DNA of 64,000 nucleotides from Spirosoma pollinicola. GTDB lineage: Bacteria > Bacteroidota > Bacteroidia > Cytophagales > Spirosomataceae. The notes beneath the pieces were generated by a model. The model was not told the DNA's origin, made no database searches, and saw only the letters and a program-made list of their open reading frames with translations. Made by a program: the position numbers and the translations under genes. The stretch spans positions 2,085,027 to 2,149,026 of the forward strand of contig NZ_CP025096.1 in the NCBI RefSeq assembly GCF_002831565.1. Reading direction: 5' to 3'. Shown piece after piece: positions 44,052 to 51,750 of the stretch; position 1 is the first letter of the stretch, and each line of letters begins with the position of its first letter.

Positions 44052-44801
44052 ATGGAACGTAAAGAATTTTTAAAGCGTGGCTTCAGCAGTCTATTGGGCG
44101 TTGCGGCCATTGTTCCCGTTATAGGCGCTTGTTCGAACACAAGTGTCGAGCCTACAACAACCAACACGGGTACCAGCACATCAACGGGGTCAAGTAACGG
44201 TAGTTCGTCGAGCAACTGCACGGTTACCCCATCCGAAACAGAAGGGCCATTCCCAACCAAAGTACCCGCCAACTTTGTTCGGCAGGATATTCGCTCAGAT
44301 CGCACTGGTGTGGCCTTTACCATGACTATTACCATTAAAAATTCGAGTAGCAACTGTGCTGGCTTGTCGGGGGCAATTGTCGATATCTGGCACTGCGATA
44401 AAGATGGATATTACTCGGAATATGGCGGAACCGGCATGCAGAGCGTCAATTTTACCACTGTCGATTTCCTGCGCGGGCGGCAAACAACAGACGCCAATGG
44501 CCTTGTTACGTTCACGTCGATTTTTCCCGGCTGGTATAGTGGACGGGCACCGCATATTCACGTCCACATCTACAATTCGGCCGGAAAATCGCTACTGGTG
44601 ACGCAGATCGCTTTCCCTTACGATATCTCCAACATAGTATACACCACAGCGCAATCGTATGGCTATACCAAGGGCGTACAGGACACTAAAAATGAAAGAG
44701 ACAATGTGTTTTCCGATTCTGTTGCGAACGAGTTAGGCACTGTTGCCGGAAGTATTTCGGCCGGTTATACACTAACTCACACGATTGTTGTGAGTGCTTA
44801 G
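44052..44801 (+). CDS. Intradiol ring-cleavage dioxygenase-like lipoprotein
   Basis: The 249-residue protein begins ERKEFLKRGFSSLLGVAAIVPVIGACSN, a lipobox with Cys near 28, followed by a Thr/Ser linker. The core matches intradiol dioxygenases: SETEGPFPTKVP, AIVDIWHCDKDGYYSEY, FPGWYSGRAPHIHVHIY. The two tyrosines and HIH supply the Fe(III) ligands known from protocatechuate 3,4-dioxygenase. It would sit on the cell surface or in the periplasm, unlike classical cytoplasmic enzymes. Two genes of unknown and pirin-like type follow closely on the same strand. Confidence 0.9.
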   Translation: MERKEFLKRGFSSLLGVAAIVPVIGACSNTSVEPTTTNTGTSTSTGSSNGSSSSNCTVTPSETEGPFPTKVPANFVRQDIRSDRTGVAFTMTITIKNSSSNCAGLSGAIVDIWHCDKDGYYSEYGGTGMQSVNFTTVDFLRGRQTTDANGLVTFTSIFPGWYSGRAPHIHVHIYNSAGKSLLVTQIAFPYDISNIVYTTAQSYGYTKGVQDTKNERDNVFSDSVANELGTVAGSISAGYTLTHTIVVSA

Positions 44802-44817
44802 CAGCAGGACATTCGCT

Positions 44818-45327
44818 ATGAAAGGCCTTATTCGTTTCAGTTATACTAAACTCATCGACGCATCGGCCACCAAAGCCTGGGACAAAGTCGTTTTTGAGGA
44901 AACATATCAGGAGTTCTTTATGCAGGCCCAGTTTTTTAATCAGTCGACACACTACCTGACGTTTCAGGAGTTGATCGACAATGTACCCGGTGCTGACCGA
45001 CTGCATTACCTGACCAGCCGGGTGGCTATGGGCTATTTACAACAGTTGAATCAAACGATTCCAGATGTAGTGAATGCTTTGGAGAAGTTATGCATGCCAT
45101 TTACTCAATTCAAATTTGAGATTCTGGCATCACATATGGAGCAAAAAGAGGCTCACAAGATTGCCATCCACTTTTATAGTGACCCAATTACCTGGATCGA
45201 CACAATTGGCGATCAGATGCTGATTGCGTATGGCGACCAGAGGCAGGCCTTGCAAACCGGCAGCGACGTATCGACCGACCTGATTGCGCTTCAGCCAAAG
45301 CTGACTATCTGGTCATTTCAACCCTGA
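44818..45327 (+). CDS. Unknown 169-residue protein in the dioxygenase cluster
   Basis: The ATG at 44818 lies 16 bp after the dioxygenase stop; the frame is open from a GTG at 44794. Residues such as KGLIRFSYTKLIDASATKAWDKVVFEETYQEFF and ASHMEQKEAHKIAIHFYSD show a soluble mixed fold without signal peptide, membrane segment or Cys pairs. I do not recognise a family. Position in a tight three-gene run (19 bp before the pirin-like gene) suggests shared expression. Confidence 0.75.
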   Translation: MKGLIRFSYTKLIDASATKAWDKVVFEETYQEFFMQAQFFNQSTHYLTFQELIDNVPGADRLHYLTSRVAMGYLQQLNQTIPDVVNALEKLCMPFTQFKFEILASHMEQKEAHKIAIHFYSDPITWIDTIGDQMLIAYGDQRQALQTGSDVSTDLIALQPKLTIWSFQP

Positions 45328-45345
45328 GCACTTAATCCGTAACGA

Positions 45346-46053
45346 ATGGATACGAAAACACAGGCTCAAATTTATCTGGCCGACCAGCGGGGCTGCTCCG
45401 AAAAAACCGATTTTCGAAGTTATCACACGTTCAATTTCGGTGGATATATGGAAGAAAGCCGCCAGCCTTTTGGCTCGTTATGTCTGTTAAACGACGATAT
45501 GCTTCGCGCTGGCATGAGCCTGACTATGCAGGTAGAGCAGAAAATGGATGTCATTCTGCTGCCGGTTTCTGGCGGTCTGGAATACGGGCAAGAGCTATCG
45601 AACGGGACACCAGTAGCATACTTTCTTGAACCCGGCCAAGTTGGCATTCTGTCATTGAATACAGGCATGAGTTACACGGTCAGTAATCCATACGAGACAG
45701 AAACGATCAATTTTTTACAAATCTGGCTGAGCAACCTGTCGGTGCATAGCTCTCCAACAATTAACCAGGCTGGATTCGATCTTACAACGAAAAACACACT
45801 TTTGCCACTTACCGTGTCATCAGATAAACGGCTCTTTATCGGCCAGTATGACGGTCGGGCAGAAGGCGAGTACATCGTAGGGGCAACTGCAGAAACGCAG
45901 GGAATTTTTGTCTTTGTTTTGCAGGGCACTTTTGAAGTAGCTAACCGACTTCTTCACGAAAAAGATAGTTTAGCATTAACCGTTGAGCGTGGGTACACTT
46001 TGGCATTTGAAGCCCTGTCGAACGACGCTATTCTCCTTTTGATGGACGTGTAG
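45346..46053 (+). CDS. Pirin-like cupin protein lacking the usual metal histidines
   Basis: The 235-residue protein resembles pirin/YhaK bicupins: ADQRGCSEKTDFRSYHTFNFGGY, then PFGSLCLLNDDMLRAGMSL. In metal-binding pirins this is followed by HxH and a later His/Glu; here the segment reads MQVEQKMDVILLPVSGGLEYGQ, with Gln where histidines are expected. It is therefore probably not a metal-dependent quercetinase, and may be a regulator or binding protein. It is third in the dioxygenase cluster. Assignment is by pattern. Confidence 0.78.
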   Translation: MDTKTQAQIYLADQRGCSEKTDFRSYHTFNFGGYMEESRQPFGSLCLLNDDMLRAGMSLTMQVEQKMDVILLPVSGGLEYGQELSNGTPVAYFLEPGQVGILSLNTGMSYTVSNPYETETINFLQIWLSNLSVHSSPTINQAGFDLTTKNTLLPLTVSSDKRLFIGQYDGRAEGEYIVGATAETQGIFVFVLQGTFEVANRLLHEKDSLALTVERGYTLAFEALSNDAILLLMDV

Positions 46054-46154
46054 CCAGGGGTGCGTCAAAAGCCTGCGGGACGGTTGTTACATGAACGAAA
46101 TTAACGGGTAAATCGGCTATCTAATAAATTGACAAATTTTCATTGTCCATTTAC

Positions 46155-46730
46155 TTAATGTGCTTCGCCTTTTTCTTCAATGGCCTTCGATAAACGTACA
46201 TACCATTCTTCGCCGTAAGCCCGCACAAGGGCTTCCCGAACGAATTTATAGATGGGTACATTCAACTGTTCGCCAAGGCCACAGGCCGGGCTGCAAATGG
46301 GCCACCGGTCGTAGTTTAGCGCATGGAAGGATTCATATTTTGTAACGCGAATGGGATAAAGATGGCACGAAATGGGTTTTTTCCAATCGACTTTCCCATC
46401 GTTATAAGCTTCTTCAATGCCGCATTTCAGAATTCCTTTGTTATCCCAGGTTGCATAAACGCATTCGCGTCCGGCAACGGTATTCGTCACAAAGCCACCC
46501 GTTTCGTCGGATTCATAACCCCCCTTTTGCTCTATGACTTTAATGCCTTCGGGCGATAAATAAGGCTTTATATTTTCGTAAATACGATCTAAAATAGCGG
46601 GCTCATCGCCCTCCAATGGTGCACCCATGTCGCCTTCGACGCAACAGGCTCCTTTACATTTATCCAGGTTACAGACGAAGAACTTTTCGGCGACATCGTC
46701 GCTAATACAAGTATTATCAATGAGTATCAT
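46155..46730 (-). CDS. DUF3109 cysteine-rich protein
   Basis: The 191-residue protein begins ILIDNTCISDDVAEKFFVCNLDKCKGACCVEGDMGAPL, with a CxxxxCxxxCC cluster that resembles metal- or Fe-S-binding motifs of the YkgJ/UPF0153 group. Further cysteines occur in GRECVY, LKCGIEEAY, PISCHLYPIRV and CSPACGLG, a pattern conserved in DUF3109. Function unknown. No signal peptide is seen. The ATG at 46730 is followed directly by the conserved start. A terminator separates it from the upstream transglycosylase gene. Confidence 0.9.
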   Translation of the reverse strand: MILIDNTCISDDVAEKFFVCNLDKCKGACCVEGDMGAPLEGDEPAILDRIYENIKPYLSPEGIKVIEQKGGYESDETGGFVTNTVAGRECVYATWDNKGILKCGIEEAYNDGKVDWKKPISCHLYPIRVTKYESFHALNYDRWPICSPACGLGEQLNVPIYKFVREALVRAYGEEWYVRLSKAIEEKGEAH

Positions 46731-46781
46731 ATACGTAAAGATACTAGGTGACTGACAAATTCTGATGATAATCGCCGGTTA

Positions 46782-46814
46782 TAAAAAAAGCCGCCCCAGG
46801 TTGGGACGGCTTTT
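46782..46814 (-). terminator. Intrinsic terminator of the transglycosylase gene
   Basis: Read on the minus strand, AAAAGCCGTCCC and GGGGCGGCTTTT pair around a short loop, followed by a T-run. It lies 22 nt after the stop at 46836. Confidence 0.88.
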
Positions 46815-46835
46815 CAACTGAATAACGTTAACCCG

Positions 46836-49232
46836 TTACGGCTTCATAATCTTAAGCTTCTGCCCCACTTTAACGCCCGCATCGGTCAGGTTATTCCACG
46901 ACTGGATTTGCTCGATGCTGACGCCATATTGCTGCGAAATACGAAACATAGTTTCGCCTTTTGCAACCGTATGGTACGTAACGGTCGATTCTGATGTTGA
47001 CATTGGCTTGGTGCCTGATGATGGCTTCACAACCCGACCACCAGGTGTAAGTTTCACCGCAAGTTTCTGACCAACTTCCAGCTTATCATCCGCAGTCAGG
47101 TTATTGATTTCCAGTAATTCATCAACGGTCAGACCGTAGAGTTTTGAAATACTGTAATACGTTTGACCCGGCTCTACGGAGTGCGTAGTGGCCGACCGGT
47201 TCACGCTTGTTGATGTTGCAGACCGCGTGGTGGCTGGCATAGAAGCCTCCTTCGGTTCCGGGCTGGTCATAACGGGTGTTGTTGGGCGTGTATCCGTTTT
47301 GGTAACGGACGGTGGTGCCGGGCGCGGTGGCGCTTTGCTGGTCGGTACGGCGGTCGGGATTGTGAGTGACCCATCTGCCTGTTGCTCACGTGGGCCATCA
47401 TATTTTCCCGCGTCAGGGCGACCCACTTCAGGGCGACCCATATCCATGTCTGTAGTTGGCGCTGGCTTGGTTTTAGGGGTACTGGCGTACGTATCCGATG
47501 CTTTTGGTCTGGGCATTGCCGCTACCGAACTGCCAGCAGACTGGGCACGCTCGGGTGTTGTGGCAACGGGTACGGCCCTGGTAGGTTCTGGTCCGTCGGG
47601 CGTTCTGACAATAACTACCCGTTGCGATCCATTGCTATCATCCAGGGGCGTCGTTACAGTTGGCACAAGTTTACGAGCGGGAGCCGGACGGGCTGTTCCA
47701 GACTGAATTGATGGGGATTGAGGCTCTGCCCGTTGCGGTGTAGCCGGTTCCGATGTGCCATCGTTCGGGGTAATGCCCCCGCCAACTAATTTGGGTTGAT
47801 ATAATTTACGCTCCGATGCATTGCGTGGAACACCGTCACTGCCCGTTACCTGCCGTGTTGTAGCATTCGATGCTACAGTTGGCGTGCGGTCATATACGGG
47901 TGGCGTTGGAGCGTTAATAATTTCGACAGGTTTATTGCTGGGTCGGCGTTCACGAAGCCACATCACCCGGCCAGTCGCTAGTTTTTGTACCCGATCAAGG
48001 CGGTTGTACCGCATTAATTTCTTGAGTCGAATGCCATAGCGTTGCGAAATACTGCGAGAGGTTTCGTCTTCGCGAACCGTGTGGAAGGGTACCAGGGCTT
48101 TTTTACGCTTCTTGGCTAAATAATATACATCGTTCACCAATACTGGGTCGCGGTCGGTCATATCGTTGTATCGCAGAAAGCTCGACAAACTGATTTTAGC
48201 TTTTCTCGCCAGCGATCCGGCATTGTCGCCAGCTTGTGCCTGAATACCCGGCAGGCCATTGATTTCGTACAAAACTGGGTCATTTTTGCTGCTGACACCC
48301 GTAGTAACCCGGCGCAGGACAGGGAAACCAACGTCGCTCTGAACGAAATCGGGGCTTTTGCTCGAACTTACGCTGACGATTTTTTGCCGAATATCATTGA
48401 TCTGGTCGCTTGCAACCGGAACGGCCATCACATACATTTTGTCTGTCGGCACGCCATCGCCCATCACCCAGCGGTTGTATTTACGCAATTCAAACTCATC
48501 GACGCCCAGTTCTTCGGCAATGGACTTCATGGTTTTCCCACCCCCGTTCGGGTATTCGATGAGGGCAAACCGGTTGCTCGTCTGGTGGAATTTCAAGGCA
48601 TTTTCAATGGCCACCTTGTGGGCGAAGAATCGCAAAATATAACGGTCGGTATTCCCATCCAAGGCCACTTCGCGGGCATATGACCAATCGGGTGGAATCA
48701 GTTTAGCAATGCCGCCCGCCCCCAGATAATAGGAATAGAGCGACGCAACCCAGTTATTAAACTGTCCATTACTCCGCTTAAGGTATTTAGCTGCTCCGTG
48801 CGTTGACCCCGTAATGCTTTTACGTTCGTCGATAACCTCATCCACACGCATGCCATTATCTATAGCTGTTTCGCGCTTAAACTGCCAGTACCCTACGGCT
48901 GTTGATGACGACACGGCATCGGGCGTGAGTGAACTCTCCTGAACGGCGAGGTATTTAAAATCGGTTGGAACATCCTCGTCAATTAGGATAGACTCGATCA
49001 TGGGAAAATACAGTACGACCCGATCGAGTTTTGCGGTCCAGTATTGCCGATTGGACAGAAGTGCATTGACATCCTGTTGCACAATACGCCGGGCATCAGG
49101 ATTCAGGCGTACGATTATATCGGCAAACGTCACCTGCTCCGGCACAATCGGAACTGAAACTGTTTGCGCCGACACAGTCAGTCCTATCAGAACAAAGAAA
49201 AACAGTAAGGGGGTAAGTCTATTCATCATCAT
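46836..49232 (-). CDS. LysM-containing lytic transglycosylase (MltD-like)
   Basis: MltD-type enzymes cleave peptidoglycan glycan strands to 1,6-anhydro products. The 798-residue protein has a signal peptide (PLLFFFVLIGLTVSAQ), a transglycosylase domain with catalytic Glu99 in AVQESSLTPDAVSS, then AVGYWQFKRETAIDNGM and ASLYSYYLGAGGI. LysM modules follow (HTVREDETSRSISQRYGI, and two near the C-terminus beginning HSVEPGQTYYSIS and HTVAKGETMFRIS), separated by about 250 residues of Pro/Thr-rich linker. It is longer than E. coli MltD because of that linker. An O-methyltransferase gene lies immediately upstream. Confidence 0.93.
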   Translation of the reverse strand: MMMNRLTPLLFFFVLIGLTVSAQTVSVPIVPEQVTFADIIVRLNPDARRIVQQDVNALLSNRQYWTAKLDRVVLYFPMIESILIDEDVPTDFKYLAVQESSLTPDAVSSSTAVGYWQFKRETAIDNGMRVDEVIDERKSITGSTHGAAKYLKRSNGQFNNWVASLYSYYLGAGGIAKLIPPDWSYAREVALDGNTDRYILRFFAHKVAIENALKFHQTSNRFALIEYPNGGGKTMKSIAEELGVDEFELRKYNRWVMGDGVPTDKMYVMAVPVASDQINDIRQKIVSVSSSKSPDFVQSDVGFPVLRRVTTGVSSKNDPVLYEINGLPGIQAQAGDNAGSLARKAKISLSSFLRYNDMTDRDPVLVNDVYYLAKKRKKALVPFHTVREDETSRSISQRYGIRLKKLMRYNRLDRVQKLATGRVMWLRERRPSNKPVEIINAPTPPVYDRTPTVASNATTRQVTGSDGVPRNASERKLYQPKLVGGGITPNDGTSEPATPQRAEPQSPSIQSGTARPAPARKLVPTVTTPLDDSNGSQRVVIVRTPDGPEPTRAVPVATTPERAQSAGSSVAAMPRPKASDTYASTPKTKPAPTTDMDMGRPEVGRPDAGKYDGPREQQADGSLTIPTAVPTSKAPPRPAPPSVTKTDTRPTTPVMTSPEPKEASMPATTRSATSTSVNRSATTHSVEPGQTYYSISKLYGLTVDELLEINNLTADDKLEVGQKLAVKLTPGGRVVKPSSGTKPMSTSESTVTYHTVAKGETMFRISQQYGVSIEQIQSWNNLTDAGVKVGQKLKIMKP

Positions 49233-49241
49233 TAAAGTAAA

Positions 49242-49886
49242 TCAGTTTCGTTTTCTAAGCATCATAATCCCATCGCGAATGGGCAATAACACGTTTTCTA
49301 CACGTGGGTCATTATGAACTTTTTGATTAAAACCATGCACGGCCAGTGTATCCAGGTCCGATGTTTTTATTGGTTCAACAACCTTGCCACTCCACAATAC
49401 GTTGTCGGCCAGAATAAACCCGCCGGGCTGTATTTTGTCAATTATCAAGTCGAAATAAACGGCCAGATTACGCTTATCAGCGTCAATGAACACCAAATCA
49501 AACGCTTCGTTGAGGGTTGGGAGTATATCTTTGGCTATACCAAGCCGAAAATCAATTTTGTCGTTTAGGGGTGATTGCTGCCAGTAAGACCGGGCAAAGT
49601 CCTCCAGCTCCTCATTTTGGTCAATGGTAATCAGCTTACCATCATTGGCCAGCCCTTCAGCCAGGCAAAGCGCCGAATAACCGGTATATGTACCAATTTC
49701 AAGCACACGCCGGGGACGTATCATCCAGGAAATCATCGACAGGAATCGCCCTTGTATATGTCCCGACAACATGCGGGGGGCCATTATGTGCGCGTGGGTG
49801 TTGCGATTAAGCTTACTCAACAACTCACTTTCGGGTGAGGTATGAGCGTCGGCGTAAGCGGTGATATCAAGGGGTAAAAAATCCAT
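49242..49886 (-). CDS. Class I SAM-dependent O-methyltransferase
   Basis: This 214-residue protein matches the caffeoyl-CoA/catechol O-methyltransferase family: VLEIGTYTGYSALCLAEGL binds SAM near 62-80, LITIDQNEELEDFA follows, and DLVFIDADKRN near 136-146 holds the metal ligands, with FILADNVLWSGKV completing the site. The substrate is an open question. The ATG at 49886 is preferred over a GTG at 49898. Its stop is 9 bp from the transglycosylase start, so the two may be co-transcribed. Confidence 0.92.
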   Translation of the reverse strand: MDFLPLDITAYADAHTSPESELLSKLNRNTHAHIMAPRMLSGHIQGRFLSMISWMIRPRRVLEIGTYTGYSALCLAEGLANDGKLITIDQNEELEDFARSYWQQSPLNDKIDFRLGIAKDILPTLNEAFDLVFIDADKRNLAVYFDLIIDKIQPGGFILADNVLWSGKVVEPIKTSDLDTLAVHGFNQKVHNDPRVENVLLPIRDGIMMLRKRN

Positions 49887-49975
49887 TCGGCAATTCACCT
49901 ACCGTGAAGGCGGCAGGTTAGGGCTGGTTTTAGTAAAAGTAACGGATAACGGTAACATATTGGTAATGCCGGTGG

Positions 49976-50428
49976 CTAAATCCGATTTTTTGAGTCGATC
50001 AAAATAGTTACCGGTCCGTCATTGAGCAGGGAAACCTTCATGTCGGCACCAAATTCACCGGTTTGAATTGGCTTACCTACGTCAGTTGATAGCTGAGCGA
50101 TCATGGCTTTGTAGAGCGGCACGGCAACGTCTGGTCGAGCCGCTTCGATAAAACTGGGCCGGTTTCCTTTTTTGGTACTGGCGTGCAGGGTAAACTGGCT
50201 GATCAATAAAATATCACCCTCAACGGCCGCCAGATCGAGGTTCATTTTGCCTTCTTTATCGCTAAAGATGCGCATGCCAACAATTTTTCTGCTTAGCCAG
50301 TCCACGTCTTCGCGGGTATCCGCATGAGTGATTCCGAGCAGAATCAAAAATCCGGCGTCAATCTGACCTTTCACCTGATTGTCTATAACTACAGAAGCTT
50401 GAGAAACGCGCTGAATAACGGCAATCAT
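49976..50428 (-). CDS. dtd: D-aminoacyl-tRNA deacylase
   Basis: DTD hydrolyses D-aminoacyl-tRNA and Gly-tRNA-Ala to keep D-amino acids out of proteins. The 150-residue protein is full length and starts with the conserved AVIQRVSQASVVID. The active-site pocket motifs SQFTLHAST (near 78-86) and NDGPVTILID (near 137-146, with the Gly-Pro motif) are intact. The ATG at 50428 is clear. The gap to the methyltransferase gene is about 90 bp. Confidence 0.97.
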   Translation of the reverse strand: MIAVIQRVSQASVVIDNQVKGQIDAGFLILLGITHADTREDVDWLSRKIVGMRIFSDKEGKMNLDLAAVEGDILLISQFTLHASTKKGNRPSFIEAARPDVAVPLYKAMIAQLSTDVGKPIQTGEFGADMKVSLLNDGPVTILIDSKNRI

Positions 50429-50708
50429 AGGGTAATGCTTTTGGGAAATTCAGCAAAAGTAAGAACAGATGTCTACAGTCTGTCAATTTACAGCATTCAA
50501 GTGGTTGAACTAAGAAACTAACCGTTTCCTCAATAATGTTACAGCATTTAGCTATTTATATACTAATCTTGTAAAGTTTTCTGGTATCCCGCTCAGCCGT
50601 CGCGCATCTGTCAAGCTGTTTTTGCCGTATACTAAGTAAATGCAAAAATGTGTTAACCCAAATTAAACCCTTTTACGACATAGGGGTCATAAGATTCACT
50701 TACATTCT

Positions 50709-50716
50709 TAACTTTG
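50709..50716 (+). promoter_or_regulatory. -7 promoter box of the small membrane protein gene
   Basis: TAACTTTG matches TAnnTTTG exactly, 24 nt before the ATG at 50741. The rest of 50429-50740 shows no gene. Confidence 0.6.
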
Positions 50717-50740
50717 ACTCCCTGTTCGGGATTATGAACT

Positions 50741-50953
50741 ATGAATAAGACATTCTTTTTATTGATCGTTATTACTGGTGCATCGCTGGCCTTTTTTGCT
50801 TACTGCGCGATACTGATTAATTGGGTACAGGATTATTCAAGCGGTGTGTATGTTCGTAATCATACAGAAGCAATACTCGAATCGGGGGCTTTAGTAGCCT
50901 ATACCTATTTTGGTATCAAGTTTTTTCATCGGCACGTAAGCTCACTCAGGTAA
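50741..50953 (+). CDS. Small membrane protein of unknown function
   Basis: The 70-residue product has a strong N-terminal membrane helix (TFFLLIVITGASLAFFAYCAILI) and a second hydrophobic stretch (ALVAYTYFGIKFF) near 50-62, ending in HRHVSSLR. A good -7 box precedes it, which supports real expression. No family is recognised. A GC-rich hairpin (GCGATTGG...CCAATCGC, about 50987-51013) follows and may end the transcript. Confidence 0.65.
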   Translation: MNKTFFLLIVITGASLAFFAYCAILINWVQDYSSGVYVRNHTEAILESGALVAYTYFGIKFFHRHVSSLR

Positions 50954-51032
50954 ACGAAGCTGTTCATCAACGTTAAATACCCAATGGCGATTGGGCGTCT
51001 AAATAGCCAATCGCTGAATTAATAATACAGGC

Positions 51033-51329
51033 ATGTGGTGGAAGAAAACCAAAGTATTTAGTAAGCAACGGTTAATTGAGGCTAATCTGGACCCAATTCC
51101 GTTTATAAAAGAACGTGTACGAAGCGAATTTGCCCGCACAGTTTTAGAACCACTACCCGTTACACAATCCGATCAGGGCGATCAAGTCGAGTTTCAGACC
51201 GATGCCATCGTGTTAAGTCTTCCGCTATGGGAGCGGGTAAAATCAGATTTAGTTACCCTCTCGGAGAACGTTTCGCCTGCTCAGCGAGATACCATAACCC
51301 AACTAATCCATTCGATTGAGAATGAATAG
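51033..51329 (+). CDS. Small soluble protein of unknown function
   Basis: The 98-residue protein is charged and partly helical (WWKKTKVFSKQRLIEANLDPIPFIKERV, LSLPLWERVKSDLVTLSENV). There is no signal peptide and no recognised motif. Its last codons overlap the start of the downstream lipoprotein (ATGAATAG), so translation is probably coupled. This linkage suggests a partner role in the envelope or its biogenesis, but there is no direct evidence. Confidence 0.65.
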   Translation: MWWKKTKVFSKQRLIEANLDPIPFIKERVRSEFARTVLEPLPVTQSDQGDQVEFQTDAIVLSLPLWERVKSDLVTLSENVSPAQRDTITQLIHSIENE

Positions 51330-51750
51330 CGGCCCGTCCATATATAAAGCTGTAATTTTTGGGATTCTGCTGGTGTCGACCCTGGCCTGTCAATCAGGCA
51401 ATCAGAAGGTTGCCGATACCGATACCCCAAATGCAGTCCGTGATTTGTTGATTGACCGCATTTTCTGGAAGCCCGGTCCAACCGGTAAAGCTGGTGAAGC
51501 ACCGCTTAATCTCCACCGATTCACGATTACCAACACCTCGCCCAAATATTCGTACAATAAGATTGCCGTTCGATTCGATTATTACGATCGCGCTCATCAC
51601 AAGATCGACTCGGCCAAACAAACCGTTGAGCGGACGCTGGAGCCGCGGGCAGCCATCTCTATTGGCGAATTACCCACAGGTCCGGCTAAACCCGAAACAA
51701 CTTCGGCCACGGTAACGGTCTTAACAGCAGTTGGAAAGGTACTACCTTAG
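51322..51750 (+). CDS. Lipoprotein of unknown function
   Basis: The ATG at 51322 overlaps the preceding stop by 8 nt. The leader KAVIFGILLVSTLACQSG contains a lipobox with Cys near 23. The mature part (LHRFTITNTSPKYSYNKIAVRFDYYD..., ERTLEPRAAISIGELPTG) looks like an immunoglobulin-like beta sandwich of the kind in secreted accessory proteins. No family is assigned with confidence. Its stop overlaps the convergent peptidase stop by 4 nt (TTAG). Confidence 0.75.
   Translation: MNSGPSIYKAVIFGILLVSTLACQSGNQKVADTDTPNAVRDLLIDRIFWKPGPTGKAGEAPLNLHRFTITNTSPKYSYNKIAVRFDYYDRAHHKIDSAKQTVERTLEPRAAISIGELPTGPAKPETTSATVTVLTAVGKVLP

Noticed and set aside
47188-47711. Long plus-strand ORFs opposite the LysM transglycosylase
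   Set aside because: They lie antisense to the Pro/Thr-rich linker; the length comes from codon bias of the real gene.
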